This document shows positions 1 to 8,660 of a DNA stretch of 64,000 bases, piece after piece. Numbering within the stretch: the first letter of the stretch is position 1; each line of letters starts with the position of its first letter. The notes under the pieces are model-generated. The model saw nothing but the letters and a program-made list of their open reading frames with translations. It searched no databases and had not been told where the DNA came from. Source of the DNA: Streptomyces cupreus (GTDB taxonomy: Bacteria; Actinomycetota; Actinomycetes; Streptomycetales; Streptomycetaceae); NCBI RefSeq assembly GCF_014257025.1, contig NZ_JACMSF010000002.1:124001-188000 (forward strand). Reading direction: 5' to 3'. A program made the translations under genes and the position numbers.

Positions 1-885
1 CCGTACGTGCCGGGCCTGCTCGCCTTCCGTGAGATCCCCACGGTCCTGGCCGCCCTCGACGCTCTGCCCTGCCAGCCCGGCCTGGTGGTCTGCGACGGCT
101 ACGGCCTCGCCCACCCCCGCCGCTTCGGCCTGGCCAGCCACCTCGGCGTCCTCACCGGCCTGCCCACCGTCGGCGTCGCGAAGAACCCCTTCACCTTCTC
201 CTACGACGAGCCGGGCGCCGCACGAGGATCCGCGTCCCCGCTGCTCTCCGGCACCGAGGAGGTGGGCCGGGCCCTGCGCACCCGAGAGGCCGTCAAGCCG
301 GTCTTCGTCTCCGTCGGCCACCGCGTGACCCTCGACAACGCCTGCGCCCACACCCTCGCACTCACCCCCTCGTACCGCCTCCCGGAGACGACACGCAGAG
401 CGGATGCCCTGTGCCGACGGGCACTGCGCGAGGCCACGGCGCCGAACGAGCAACTCGCCGCATACGCGCGTGCGGACAAGCGCAGGTCATGGGGGCGCAC
501 CCTCTTCGAGGCCCAGCGCAACCCGGTCGCCTGGGCAGGCCGGGTGCTCGAAGCGGCCGTCGTGGGCGGACCACGGGCGCCGGAGATCGACGCCGTGCTG
601 GCCATGGCGGCCGACCGGGACGAGTGGGGCCGGGGCAGAGAGCTGTTCGGACGGGTGCGGGGCGCCGGAGTCGACGCCGAGGACCAGCTGGTGTTCCGGC
701 TCGCCGAGCTGGTGGCCAAGCTCGCCCACAACGCGGCGGGTCCTCCGCCGTACTTCGACTATCACGCGGGCTGGGACATCGGGCCGCTCGCCTGCCGGAT
801 CTCGGCGGCGTCTGCCGATCCCGCGCTCCGAGAGCGCCTCGAAGCCGCGCTGGGGGACTGGCCGCCGTCGGAGTACGTCGGCTGA
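1..885 (+). CDS. nfi: Endonuclease V with extra C-terminal domain (5' truncated)
   Basis: The frame is open from base 1, so the true start lies outside the window. It opens with PYVPGLLAFREIP, the conserved YVPGxLxFRE block of endonuclease V, which nicks DNA 3' of deaminated bases such as inosine. Further endo V blocks follow: VCDGYGLAHPRRFGLASHLGV and the GLPTVGVAKNPF stretch. The endo V homology appears to end near base 440 (about residue 146 of the visible part). Another 140 or so residues continue in frame to TGA at 883-885. This tail is rich in predicted helix, contains PPPYFDYHAGWD, and is not part of a typical 220-240 aa endo V. I do not recognise it. The endo V call is firm; the role of the tail is unknown. 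Confidence 0.85.
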   Translation, partial: PYVPGLLAFREIPTVLAALDALPCQPGLVVCDGYGLAHPRRFGLASHLGVLTGLPTVGVAKNPFTFSYDEPGAARGSASPLLSGTEEVGRALRTREAVKPVFVSVGHRVTLDNACAHTLALTPSYRLPETTRRADALCRRALREATAPNEQLAAYARADKRRSWGRTLFEAQRNPVAWAGRVLEAAVVGGPRAPEIDAVLAMAADRDEWGRGRELFGRVRGAGVDAEDQLVFRLAELVAKLAHNAAGPPPYFDYHAGWDIGPLACRISAASADPALRERLEAALGDWPPSEYVG

Positions 886-958
886 GCGTGTCGTATGAGT
901 ACATCGTCTGAGTACCCGTACGGATGTCCGCCCCCGGTCCGCTCGACAGGCTGGGTGC

Positions 959-1120
959 ATGACCTCGCACCGCATGACCTCGCACCGCTCCCCGAAGCCC
1001 CTCGCCGACCCCGACCGCCCCGTCGAGCGCGCCGTGACGGCCGCGCTCGTCCTCGCCGCGCTCGCGGGGCTCGCCTGGATCTGCGGGATGATCTACACCG
1101 TCGCCCAGTGGCCCCTTTGA
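959..1120 (+). CDS. Small single-pass membrane protein, 53 aa
   Basis: ATG at 959 opens a 53-codon frame ending in TGA at 1118-1120. The first ten residues are a perfect duplication, MTSHRMTSHR, encoded by a tandem 15-bp repeat, so the ATG at 974 is an alternative start. A charged, proline-rich N-terminus is followed by one hydrophobic helix of about 25 residues (AALVLAALAGLAWICGMIY) and a short polar end. It sits in the gap between the endonuclease V gene and the converging reductase gene, whose stop codon is only 3 bp away. Function unknown. The frame has normal Streptomyces codon bias, which supports a real gene. Confidence 0.6.
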   Translation: MTSHRMTSHRSPKPLADPDRPVERAVTAALVLAALAGLAWICGMIYTVAQWPL

Positions 1121-1123
1121 GGG

Positions 1124-2302
1124 TCAGCGGCTCGCGGCCACCCGGAACACGATCCCCGCGCGTTGCAGCCGCTCCGTCAGGGCGTCGCCCATGGCCACCG
1201 CCGTGGTGACCTGGCCGGCCGTCGGCGGCAGTTCGTCGAAGACCAGGCAGAGTGCCGACTCGGCGAGCATCTTCGCCGTCTCGTCATAGCCGGGGTCGCC
1301 GCCCGAGACCTCGGTGAAGACCCGGCGGCCACCGCCCTGTCCGACGAAGCGCACCGAGAACCAGCTCCTCGCCCGCTTCTCCGCGCTCGGGCCGTCCCCC
1401 GGCTTGAGCCGGTCCGACAGCCACCGGCGCACGGGCGGCAGTTGGGCGGCGGCGAACAGACCGCCCGTGCCCACCACGCCGGCCACGGCGACGGGCAGAT
1501 GCCGTACGGCCGCGTAGTGCCGGTAGCGGAAGTCGGGGCCGTAGCGGTCCAGGGCCTTCGCCGAGCGGCGGACGATCTGCGGGTCGATGGTCGGCAGCGG
1601 CAGCGCCCAGGCGCCGACCTCCCCGGCGTACCGGGGTGTGCCGGTCGGGGCCAGGGCCCGGCGGCCCACGAGGCGCGGCTCGTGCCGGTGACGGTCCCGC
1701 GCGGCGGCGATCATCTGGGGTCCGCGCGCGAACTGGCCCAGAGCCGAGGCGAACGTCCCGCCCGAGAACATGGCGCTCGCGGTGACGAACCCGTCCACCG
1801 TCAGCGGCACGCCCTCCGGCAGTTGACGGACCGTGAAGTAGACGCCCAGATCGTGCGGCACGGAGTCGAACCCGGCCGCATGGATGAGCCGGGCGCCCGT
1901 CTCACGCGCGCGTGCGTCATGGCGCACGTACATCAGGTCCACGAACTCCGGCTCACCGCTGAGGTCCAGATAGTCCGTCCCGCTGTCCGCGCAGGCGGCG
2001 ACGAGCTCCTCGCCGTACATCACATAGGGGCCCACCGTCGTGGCCACCACGCGTGCGTGCCGGGCCAGTTCCCGCAGCGAGGCGGCATCCGCGACGTCCG
2101 CGCGCAGGACACCGACGTTCTCACCGCCGGGCAGCCGTTCACGCAGCCGCTCCAGCTTCCCCTCGTCGCGGCCCGCGACCGCCCAGCGCAGCCCTTCGGG
2201 CGCGTGCGCCGCGAGGTACTCCGCGGTGAGCGCCCCGGCGAAGCCGGTGGCCCCGAAGAGCACGATGTCGTAGGGACGGTCCGTCCTGTTCAGCCTGCTC
2301 AT
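1124..2302 (-). CDS. Saccharopine dehydrogenase-like / trans-acting enoyl reductase family protein
   Basis: 392 aa from ATG at 2302 (MSRLNRTDRPYDIVLFGATG) with an AGAGG ribosome site just upstream. The N-terminus is a Rossmann NAD(P)-binding fold with the motif LFGATGFAGALTAEYLA. Later blocks include VVATTVGPYVMYGEELVAAC, GTDYLDLSGEPEF and HAAGFDSVPHDLGVY. These are hallmarks of the saccharopine dehydrogenase-like family that includes mycobacterial trans-acting enoyl reductases. The substrate is not evident; members act on lipid or polyketide intermediates or are uncharacterised. The longer open frame extending upstream to 2575 overlaps the divergent YjbR gene and has no family similarity, so I did not use it. 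Transcription is divergent from the next gene. Confidence 0.8.
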   Translation of the reverse strand: MSRLNRTDRPYDIVLFGATGFAGALTAEYLAAHAPEGLRWAVAGRDEGKLERLRERLPGGENVGVLRADVADAASLRELARHARVVATTVGPYVMYGEELVAACADSGTDYLDLSGEPEFVDLMYVRHDARARETGARLIHAAGFDSVPHDLGVYFTVRQLPEGVPLTVDGFVTASAMFSGGTFASALGQFARGPQMIAAARDRHRHEPRLVGRRALAPTGTPRYAGEVGAWALPLPTIDPQIVRRSAKALDRYGPDFRYRHYAAVRHLPVAVAGVVGTGGLFAAAQLPPVRRWLSDRLKPGDGPSAEKRARSWFSVRFVGQGGGRRVFTEVSGGDPGYDETAKMLAESALCLVFDELPPTAGQVTTAVAMGDALTERLQRAGIVFRVAASR

Positions 2303-2393
2303 GACACCTCTCGTCCCGCACCACGCGCCGTTGTCGGTGGCCGAGGCTAGCGTGAGGAGTGCGGAGCCCGACGACGAGCCCGGGAGGCAGCGG

Positions 2394-2774
2394 ATGGCCG
2401 TGGACCGGAACGCCCTGAAGAAGTGGGAGAAGATACGCCAATTCGCCCTGGGTATGCCCGGCGCGGCCGAGGAGTTCCCCTGGGGCGAGACCGTCGCGAA
2501 GGTCAACAAGAAGGTGTTCGTCTTCCTCGGCGTCGACGACGGCAGCCATCCGCTCGGCGTCACCGTGAAGCTCAAGGACGAGGCGGCCCACGCCCACGCG
2601 CTGACCTGCCCCGGCGCCGAGCCCGCGGGCTACGGCCTGGGCAAGTCCGGCTGGGTCAGCATCCCGCTGGGGCACAAGGGCGCCCCGGCCGCGGAGCTGT
2701 TGTGCGACTGGGTGGAGGAGAGCTACCGCACGATCGCACCGAAGCGGCTCATAGCGGAACTGGACGGAGGCTGA
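2394..2774 (+). CDS. MmcQ/YjbR family DNA-binding-fold protein
   Basis: 126 aa, starting at ATG 2394 behind a GGGAGG ribosome site. The order of motifs matches the MmcQ/YjbR (CyaY-like) family: an FPWGETVAKVNKKVFVFLG block, then VTVKLKDE, YGLGKSGWVSIPL and a C-terminal helix WVEESYRTIAPKRL. The family has a double-wing, DNA-binding-like fold, but no biochemical function is firmly established. The gene is divergent from the reductase at 1124-2302 and precedes the acyl-CoA operon by 114 bp. Confidence 0.8.
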   Translation: MAVDRNALKKWEKIRQFALGMPGAAEEFPWGETVAKVNKKVFVFLGVDDGSHPLGVTVKLKDEAAHAHALTCPGAEPAGYGLGKSGWVSIPLGHKGAPAAELLCDWVEESYRTIAPKRLIAELDGG

Positions 2775-2791
2775 GCGGGTGCCGAAACTTC

Positions 2792-2867
2792 ACTAAGCGC
2801 TTGCTCGCCCAGGTCTTGTGCTCACTGGAACAAGTTCCTAACATCCCTGGTGTTACATCAGTAGTGT
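2792..2867 (+). promoter_or_regulatory. Candidate operator/promoter region of the acyl-CoA operon
   Basis: The 114-bp gap before the CoA transferase holds an AAGCGCTT palindrome (2795-2802) and a perfect arm pair GGAAC-AA-GTTCC (2827-2838). A TAGTGT hexamer at 2862-2867 could serve as a -10 box. Both palindromes are of a kind commonly bound by TetR-, LacI- or MerR-type repressors. The MerR gene at the far end of the operon is the obvious local candidate regulator, but that link is inference. Confidence 0.35.
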
Positions 2868-2888
2868 CATACCTACCCTGGGGACCGG

Positions 2889-4019
2889 ATGGCAAAGACG
2901 CCAGGACACGGCCCGCTCACCGGCGTACGCGTCGTGGAGCTGGCCGGTATCGGGCCCGGCCCGTTCGCCGCGATGCTCCTCGCCGACCTCGGCGCGGACG
3001 TCGTCCGCGTGGACCGGCCCGGCGGCCCCGGACTCGCGATCGACCCCGCGTACGACATCACCAACCGCAACAAGCGCTCGGTGATCGTCGACCTGAAGAC
3101 CCCCGACGGCCCCGCGCGCGTGCTCGCTCTCGCCGCCCGCGCGGACATCCTGATCGAGGGCTACCGCCCCGGCGTCGCCGAGCGCCTCGGCGTGGGCCCC
3201 GAGGCCTGCCGGGCCCGCAATCCGCGGCTCGTCTACGGCCGTATGACCGGCTGGGGCCAGGACGGCCCCCTCGCCCAGCGCGCCGGGCACGACATCGCCT
3301 ACATCGCGCTCACCGGCACCCTCGGCATGATCGGCGCCCCCGACGCACCCCCGCCCGCCCCGGCCAACCTCCTCGGCGACTACGCCGGCGGCTCCCTCTA
3401 CCTCGTTGTCGGCGTCCTCGCCGCCCTGCACCACGCGCGCGCCACCGGCACCGGCCAGGTCGTGGACGCCGCGATCGTGGACGGCACCTCCCATCTCGCC
3501 GCGATGATCCACGGCATGCTCGCCGCCGGCGGCTGGCAGGACCGCCGCGCCGCCAACCTCCTGGACGGCGGCTGCCCGTACTACGGCACCTACGAGACGG
3601 CCGACGGCAAGTACATGGCCGTCGGCGCCCTGGAGCCGCAGTTCTACGCGGAGTTCGTGCGGCTGCTCGGCATCGAGGACCAGGCATCGGCCCGCAAGGA
3701 CTGGACACGCTGGGGCGAGCTGCGCGAGACGGTCACCGCCCGCTTCAAGACCCGTACCAGAGACGAGTGGACGGCGGTCTTCGAGGGCTCCGACGCCTGC
3801 GTCGCGCCCGTCCTCTCGCTGACCGAGGCCCCGCACCACCCGCATCTGGCCGCCCGTGGCACCTTCACCGACCACGGCGACATCACCCAGCCCGCCCCCG
3901 CGCCCCGCTTCTCCGCGACCCCCACCGCCGTGCGCTCCGGGCCCGCGCGGCCGGGCGCCGACACCGTGGACGTGGCGCGTGACTGGGACGTACCCGACCT
4001 GATGAAGGGCCTCGAATGA
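2889..4019 (+). CDS. CaiB/BaiF family (class III) CoA transferase / alpha-methylacyl-CoA racemase-like
   Basis: 376 aa from ATG at 2889. The N-terminal GVRVVELAGIGPGPFAAMLLADLGADVVRVDRP stretch is the typical class III CoA-transferase/2-methylacyl-CoA racemase start. NRNKRSVIVDLKTPDG and the GHDIAYIALTG block, which carries the usual Asp region, follow. Family members move CoA between organic acids or epimerise the alpha-methyl group of branched acyl-CoAs before beta-oxidation. It is the first gene of a unidirectional operon with acyl-CoA dehydrogenase (ATGA overlap at 4016-4019), thiolase and a FadB-like fusion. The racemase role, allowing oxidation of branched chains, therefore fits well but is not proven. 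Confidence 0.85.
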   Translation: MAKTPGHGPLTGVRVVELAGIGPGPFAAMLLADLGADVVRVDRPGGPGLAIDPAYDITNRNKRSVIVDLKTPDGPARVLALAARADILIEGYRPGVAERLGVGPEACRARNPRLVYGRMTGWGQDGPLAQRAGHDIAYIALTGTLGMIGAPDAPPPAPANLLGDYAGGSLYLVVGVLAALHHARATGTGQVVDAAIVDGTSHLAAMIHGMLAAGGWQDRRAANLLDGGCPYYGTYETADGKYMAVGALEPQFYAEFVRLLGIEDQASARKDWTRWGELRETVTARFKTRTRDEWTAVFEGSDACVAPVLSLTEAPHHPHLAARGTFTDHGDITQPAPAPRFSATPTAVRSGPARPGADTVDVARDWDVPDLMKGLE

Positions 4020-5158
4020 AGCGGCGGATCTTCTCCGAAGAGCACGACGCGTTCCGCGAGACCGTGCGCAGCTTCCTCGCCAAGGAGGTGCTGCCGTTCT
4101 ACGAGCAGTGGGAGAAGGACGGCATCGTCTCCCGCGACGCCTGGCGCGCGGCCGGGAAGCAGGGTCTGCTGGGTCTCGCGGTGCCCGAGGAGTACGGGGG
4201 CGGCGGCACCGCCGACTTCCGCTACAGCGCCGTACTCGCCGAGGAGTTCACCCGTGCGGGCACTCCCGGGCTCGCCCTCGGCCTGCACAACGACATCATC
4301 GGGCCCTATCTGACGGGCCTCGCCACCGAGGAGCAGAAGCGCCGCTGGCTGCCCGGCTTCTGCGACGGCTCGCTGATCACGGCCATCGCCATGACCGAGC
4401 CGGGCGCGGGCTCCGACCTCCAGGGCATCAGGACCCGCGCCGAGGACCGCGGCGACCACTGGCTGCTGGGCGGCTCCAAGACGTTCATCTCCAACGGCAT
4501 CCTCGCCGACCTGGTGATCGTGGTGGCGAGGACGACCCCGGAGGGCGGCGCGCACGGACTGTCCCTGCTGGTCGTCGAGCGCGGTACGGAGGGCTTCGAG
4601 CGCGGCCGCAACCTCGACAAGATCGGCCAGAAGGCGCAGGACACGGCCGAGTTGTTCTTCCACGACGTGCGCGTGCCCAAGGAGAACCTCCTCGGCGAGC
4701 TCAACGGCGCCTTCGTCCACCTGATGACGAACCTCGCCCAGGAGCGCCTGAGCATCGCGGTCGCGGCCATCGCGGGCGCGGAGCACCTGCTGGAGATCAC
4801 CACGCGCTACGTCAAGGAGCGCGAGGCCTTCGGCCGGCCGCTCGCCACCAAGCAGCACATCCGGTTCGAGATCGCCGAGATGGCCACCGAGTGCGCCGTC
4901 ACCCGCACCTTCCTCGACCGCTGTGTCGAGGAGCACTCGAACGGCGGACTCGACGCCGTCGACGCCTCCATGGCGAAGTGGTGGGCGACCGAACTGCAAA
5001 AGCGCGTCGCCGACCGCTGTCTGCAACTGCACGGCGGCTACGGCTACATGAGCGAATACCCCGTCGCCCGGGCCTTCACCGACGGACGCATCCAGACCAT
5101 CTACGGCGGGACCACCGAGATCATGAAGGAGATCATCGGCCGTTCCCTGCTGGGCTGA
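4016..5158 (+). CDS. Acyl-CoA dehydrogenase
   Basis: 380 aa, overlapping the upstream stop by 4 bp and so translationally coupled. It is an FAD-dependent enzyme for the first step of beta-oxidation. Visible blocks are ITAIAMTEPGAGSDLQGI and HWLLGGSKTFISNG (substrate/FAD-binding middle domain), REAFGRPLATKQHIRFEIAEM, and QLHGGYGYMSEYPVAR. The usual YEGT motif with the catalytic Glu reads YGGTTEI here. Glu260, in LLEITTRYVKEREAFG, lines up with the helix-G position used as base in long-chain and isovaleryl-CoA dehydrogenases. That suggests a long- or branched-chain substrate (inference). Confidence 0.92.
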   Translation: MKRRIFSEEHDAFRETVRSFLAKEVLPFYEQWEKDGIVSRDAWRAAGKQGLLGLAVPEEYGGGGTADFRYSAVLAEEFTRAGTPGLALGLHNDIIGPYLTGLATEEQKRRWLPGFCDGSLITAIAMTEPGAGSDLQGIRTRAEDRGDHWLLGGSKTFISNGILADLVIVVARTTPEGGAHGLSLLVVERGTEGFERGRNLDKIGQKAQDTAELFFHDVRVPKENLLGELNGAFVHLMTNLAQERLSIAVAAIAGAEHLLEITTRYVKEREAFGRPLATKQHIRFEIAEMATECAVTRTFLDRCVEEHSNGGLDAVDASMAKWWATELQKRVADRCLQLHGGYGYMSEYPVARAFTDGRIQTIYGGTTEIMKEIIGRSLLG

Positions 5159-5179
5159 CCCTCACCGAAAGGCTTCCCT

Positions 5180-6394
5180 GTGAGCACCGAAGCGTATGTG
5201 TACGACGCGATCCGCACCCCGCGCGGCCGCGGCAAGGCGAACGGCGCCCTGCACGGCACCAAGCCCATCGACCTGGTCGTCGGACTCATCCACGAGCTCC
5301 GCGACCGCTTCCCCGGCCTGGACCCGGCCGCGATTGACGACATCGTGCTGGGCGTCGTCGGCCCGGTCGGCGACCAGGGCTCCGACATCGCCCGTATCGC
5401 CGCCGTCGCCGCGGGACTTCCGGACACGGTGGCCGGCGTGCAGGAGAACCGCTTCTGTGCCTCGGGCCTTGAGGCGGTCAACATGGCCGCGATGAAGGTC
5501 CGTTCGGGCTGGGAGGACCTCGTCCTCGCGGGCGGAGTGGAGTCCATGTCCCGGGTGCCGATGGCCTCCGACGGCGGCGCCTGGTTCAACGACCCGATGA
5601 CCAACCTGGCCGTCAACTTCGTGCCGCAGGGCATCGGCGCCGACCTGATCGCCACCATCGAGGGCTTCTCCCGGCGGGACGTCGACGAGTACGCGGCCCT
5701 CTCGCAGGAGCGGGCGGCCACGGCCTGGAAGGAGGGCCGCTTCGAGAAGTCGGTCGTCCCGGTGAAGGACCGCAGCGGCCTGGTCGTCCTCGACCACGAC
5801 GAGCACATGCGCCCCGGCACCACCGCCGACTCCCTGGGCAAGCTGAATCCGTCCTTCGCGGACATCGGCGACCTGGGCGGCTTCGACGCCGTGGCGCTGC
5901 AGAAGTACCACTGGGTCGAGAGGATCGACCACGTCCACCACGCGGGCAACTCCTCCGGCATCGTGGACGGAGCCGCGCTCGTCGCCATCGGCTCCAAGGA
6001 GGTCGGCGAGCGCTACGGACTCACCCCCCGCGCGCGGATCGTCTCCGCGGCCGTCTCCGGCTCCGAGCCCACGATCATGCTCACCGGCCCGGCCCCCGCC
6101 ACCCGCAAGGCCCTGGCGAAGGCCGGACTGACCATCGACGACATCGACCTCGTCGAGATCAACGAGGCGTTCGCGGCGGTCGTCCTGCGCTTCGCCAAGG
6201 ACATGGGCCTGTCCCTGGACAAGGTCAACGTCAACGGCGGCGCCATCGCCCTCGGCCACCCGCTCGGCGCCACCGGCGCGATGATCCTCGGCTCGCTCGT
6301 CGACGAACTGGAGCGCCAGGACAAGCGCTACGGCCTCGCCACGCTGTGCGTGGGCGGCGGCATGGGCATCGCCACGATCGTCGAACGCATCTGA
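5180..6394 (+). CDS. fadA: Acetyl-CoA C-acyltransferase (thiolase)
   Basis: 404 aa from GTG at 5180, 21 bp after the acyl-CoA dehydrogenase. It performs thiolytic cleavage of 3-ketoacyl-CoA as the last step of beta-oxidation. The acyl-binding cysteine is Cys93 in [15 protein letters not shown]. The thiolase signature [19 protein letters not shown] supplies the His base, and [10 protein letters not shown] supplies the second catalytic Cys. Length is normal for the family. The degradative direction is inferred from its position next to a FadB-type multifunctional protein. Confidence 0.93.
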   Translation: MSTEAYVYDAIRTPRGRGKANGALHGTKPIDLVVGLIHELRDRFPGLDPAAIDDIVLGVVGPVGDQGSDIARIAAVAAGLPDTVAGVQENRFCASGLEAVNMAAMKVRSGWEDLVLAGGVESMSRVPMASDGGAWFNDPMTNLAVNFVPQGIGADLIATIEGFSRRDVDEYAALSQERAATAWKEGRFEKSVVPVKDRSGLVVLDHDEHMRPGTTADSLGKLNPSFADIGDLGGFDAVALQKYHWVERIDHVHHAGNSSGIVDGAALVAIGSKEVGERYGLTPRARIVSAAVSGSEPTIMLTGPAPATRKALAKAGLTIDDIDLVEINEAFAAVVLRFAKDMGLSLDKVNVNGGAIALGHPLGATGAMILGSLVDELERQDKRYGLATLCVGGGMGIATIVERI

Positions 6395-6435
6395 AGACCC
6401 CAGCGGCCACACGAGACTTCTACGGAGATCACCTC

Positions 6436-8604
6436 ATGACCACCACCATCCGCTGGGAACAGGACCGCACCGGCGTCGTCACCCTCGTCATCGACGACCC
6501 CGACCAGTCCGCCAACACCATGAACCAGGCCTTCCGCGACTCCCTCGCGCAGGTCACCGACCGCCTGGAGGCCGAGAAGGACACCGTCCGCGGTGTCATC
6601 ATCACCTCCGCCAAGAAGACCTTCTTCGCCGGCGGCGACCTGCGCGACCTGATCCGGGTCACCCCCGAGACCGCGCAGGAGCTGTTCGACGGCGGCATGG
6701 CCATCAAGCGGAACCTGCGCCGCATCGAGACCCTCGGCAAGCCGGTCGTCGCCGCGCTGAACGGCGCGGCCCTCGGCGGCGGTTACGAGATCGCCCTCGC
6801 CTGCCACCACCGCATCGCCCTCGACGCGCCCGGCTCCAAGATCGGCTGCCCCGAGGTCACCCTCGGCCTGCTCCCCGGCGGAGGCGGCGTGGTCCGCACG
6901 GTCCGCCTGCTGGGCATCGCCGACGCCCTCCTGAAGGTCCTCCTCCAGGGCACCCAGTACAACCCGCGGCGCGCCCTGGAGAACGGCCTGGTCGACGACG
7001 TGGCCACCACCCAGGAGGAGATGCTCGCCAGGGCCCGCGCCTTCATCGAGGCCAACCCCGAGTCGCAGCAGCCCTGGGACAAGCCCGGCTACCGCATCCC
7101 CGGCGGCACCCCCGCCAACCCCAAGTTCGCGGCCAACCTGCCCGCCTTCCCGGCCAACCTGCGCAAGCAGACGAACGGCGCCCCCTACCCCGCCCCGCGC
7201 AACATCCTCGCGGCGGCGGTGGAGGGCTCCCAGGTCGACTTCGAGACCGCGCAGGTCATCGAGGCCCGGTACTTCGTCGAGCTGGCCGCCGGGCAGACCT
7301 CGAAGAACATGATCCAGGCGTTCTTCTTCGACCTCCAGGCCGTCAACTCCGGCGCCAACCGCCCCAAGGGCATCGAACCGCGGCAGGTCCGCAAGGTCGC
7401 GGTGCTGGGCGCCGGGATGATGGGCGCGGGCATCGCCTACTCCTGCGCCCGCGCGGGCATCGACGTCGTCCTGAAGGACGTCACCCCGGAGGCGGCCGCC
7501 AAGGGCAAGGGGTACTCCGAGAAGCTCTGCGCGAAGGCCGTGAGCAGGGGTCGTACGACGCAGGAGAAGGCGGACGAGCTGCTGGCCCGCATCACCCCGA
7601 CCGCCGACCCCGCCGACCTGGCGGGCTGCGACGCGGTGATCGAGGCGGTCTTCGAGAACCCTGAGCTCAAGCACAAGGTCTTCCAGGAGATCCAGCACCT
7701 TGTCGAGCCGGACGCGCTGCTGTGCTCCAACACCTCCACGCTCCCCATCACGGCCCTGGCCGAAGGCGTGGAGCGACAGTCGGACTTCATCGGCCTGCAC
7801 TTCTTCTCACCGGTGGACAAGATGCCGCTGGTCGAGATCATCAAGGGCGAGCGGACCGGCGAGGAGGCGCTGGCCAGGGCCTTCGACCTGGTGCGCCAGA
7901 TCAAGAAGACCCCGATCGTGGTCAACGACTCACGCGGCTTCTTCACTTCACGCGTGATCGGCCACTTCATCAACGAGGGCGTGGCGATGGTCGGCGAGGG
8001 CATCGAGCCGGCCTCCGTCGAACAGGCGGCGGCCCAGGCGGGCTACCCGGCGAAGGTCCTCTCCCTGATGGACGAACTGACGCTCACGCTCCCGCGCAAG
8101 ATCCGCAACGAGTCCAAGCGGGCCGTCGAGGAGGCGGGCGGCACCTGGCCGACCCACCCCGCGGAGGCCGTGATCGACCGCATGGTCGACGAGTTCGACA
8201 GGCCGGGCCGCAGCGGCGGAGCGGGCTTCTACGACTACGACGAGTCCGGCAAGCGGGCGGGCCTGTGGCCGGGCCTGCGCGAGCACTTCACCCGCGAGGG
8301 CACGGAGATCCCCTTCAAGGACATGCAGGAACGCATGCTGTTCTCGGAGGCCCTGGACACGGTCCGCCTCCTGGAGGAGGGAGTTCTGACCTCGGTGGCA
8401 GACGCCAACATCGGCTCGATCTTCGGCATCGGCTTCCCCGGCTGGACGGGCGGCGTCCTCCAGTACATCAACGGCTACGACAACGGCCTGTCCGGCTTCG
8501 TGGCACGCGCGCGTGAACTGGCGGACCGGTACGGCGACCGCTTCCTGCCGCCGGCACTGCTGGTGGAGAAGGCGGAGAAGGGGGAACGCTTCAAGGACGC
8601 GTGA
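6436..8604 (+). CDS. fadB: FadB-like enoyl-CoA hydratase / 3-hydroxyacyl-CoA dehydrogenase fusion
   Basis: 722 aa from ATG at 6436 (MTTTIRWEQDRTGVV) with GGAG upstream. The longer frame from 6346 overlaps the thiolase and was rejected. The N-terminal crotonase domain shows the oxyanion-hole blocks FFAGGDLRDL and NGAALGGGYEIALACHH. From about residue 320 a Rossmann NAD site, VAVLGAGMMGAGIAYSCARAG, starts the 3-hydroxyacyl-CoA dehydrogenase domain, with HFFSPVDKMPLVEII and NDSRGFFTSRVI. The C-terminal dehydrogenase repeat runs through DRPGRSGGAGFYDY. It carries out hydration and NAD-dependent oxidation, and forms the trifunctional system with the upstream thiolase. Confidence 0.93.
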   Translation: MTTTIRWEQDRTGVVTLVIDDPDQSANTMNQAFRDSLAQVTDRLEAEKDTVRGVIITSAKKTFFAGGDLRDLIRVTPETAQELFDGGMAIKRNLRRIETLGKPVVAALNGAALGGGYEIALACHHRIALDAPGSKIGCPEVTLGLLPGGGGVVRTVRLLGIADALLKVLLQGTQYNPRRALENGLVDDVATTQEEMLARARAFIEANPESQQPWDKPGYRIPGGTPANPKFAANLPAFPANLRKQTNGAPYPAPRNILAAAVEGSQVDFETAQVIEARYFVELAAGQTSKNMIQAFFFDLQAVNSGANRPKGIEPRQVRKVAVLGAGMMGAGIAYSCARAGIDVVLKDVTPEAAAKGKGYSEKLCAKAVSRGRTTQEKADELLARITPTADPADLAGCDAVIEAVFENPELKHKVFQEIQHLVEPDALLCSNTSTLPITALAEGVERQSDFIGLHFFSPVDKMPLVEIIKGERTGEEALARAFDLVRQIKKTPIVVNDSRGFFTSRVIGHFINEGVAMVGEGIEPASVEQAAAQAGYPAKVLSLMDELTLTLPRKIRNESKRAVEEAGGTWPTHPAEAVIDRMVDEFDRPGRSGGAGFYDYDESGKRAGLWPGLREHFTREGTEIPFKDMQERMLFSEALDTVRLLEEGVLTSVADANIGSIFGIGFPGWTGGVLQYINGYDNGLSGFVARARELADRYGDRFLPPALLVEKAEKGERFKDA

Positions 8605-8616
8605 CGGGACTCACCG

Positions 8617-8649
8617 ACGCCGGGCGGGCAATGTCGGCCCGCCCGGCGT
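8617..8649. terminator. Bidirectional intrinsic terminator
   Basis: A perfect 13-bp inverted repeat (arms ACGCCGGGCGGGC at 8617-8629 and its complement at 8637-8649) with a 7-nt loop. It lies between the converging FadB-like gene (stop 8604) and the MerR gene (stop 8661), so it can end transcription from both sides. Confidence 0.75.
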
Positions 8650-8660
8650 TCCGGTGCGCC

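Noticed and set aside
2303..2575. Upstream part of the reductase frame
   Set aside because: Overlaps the YjbR gene on the other strand and has no NAD-domain similarity.
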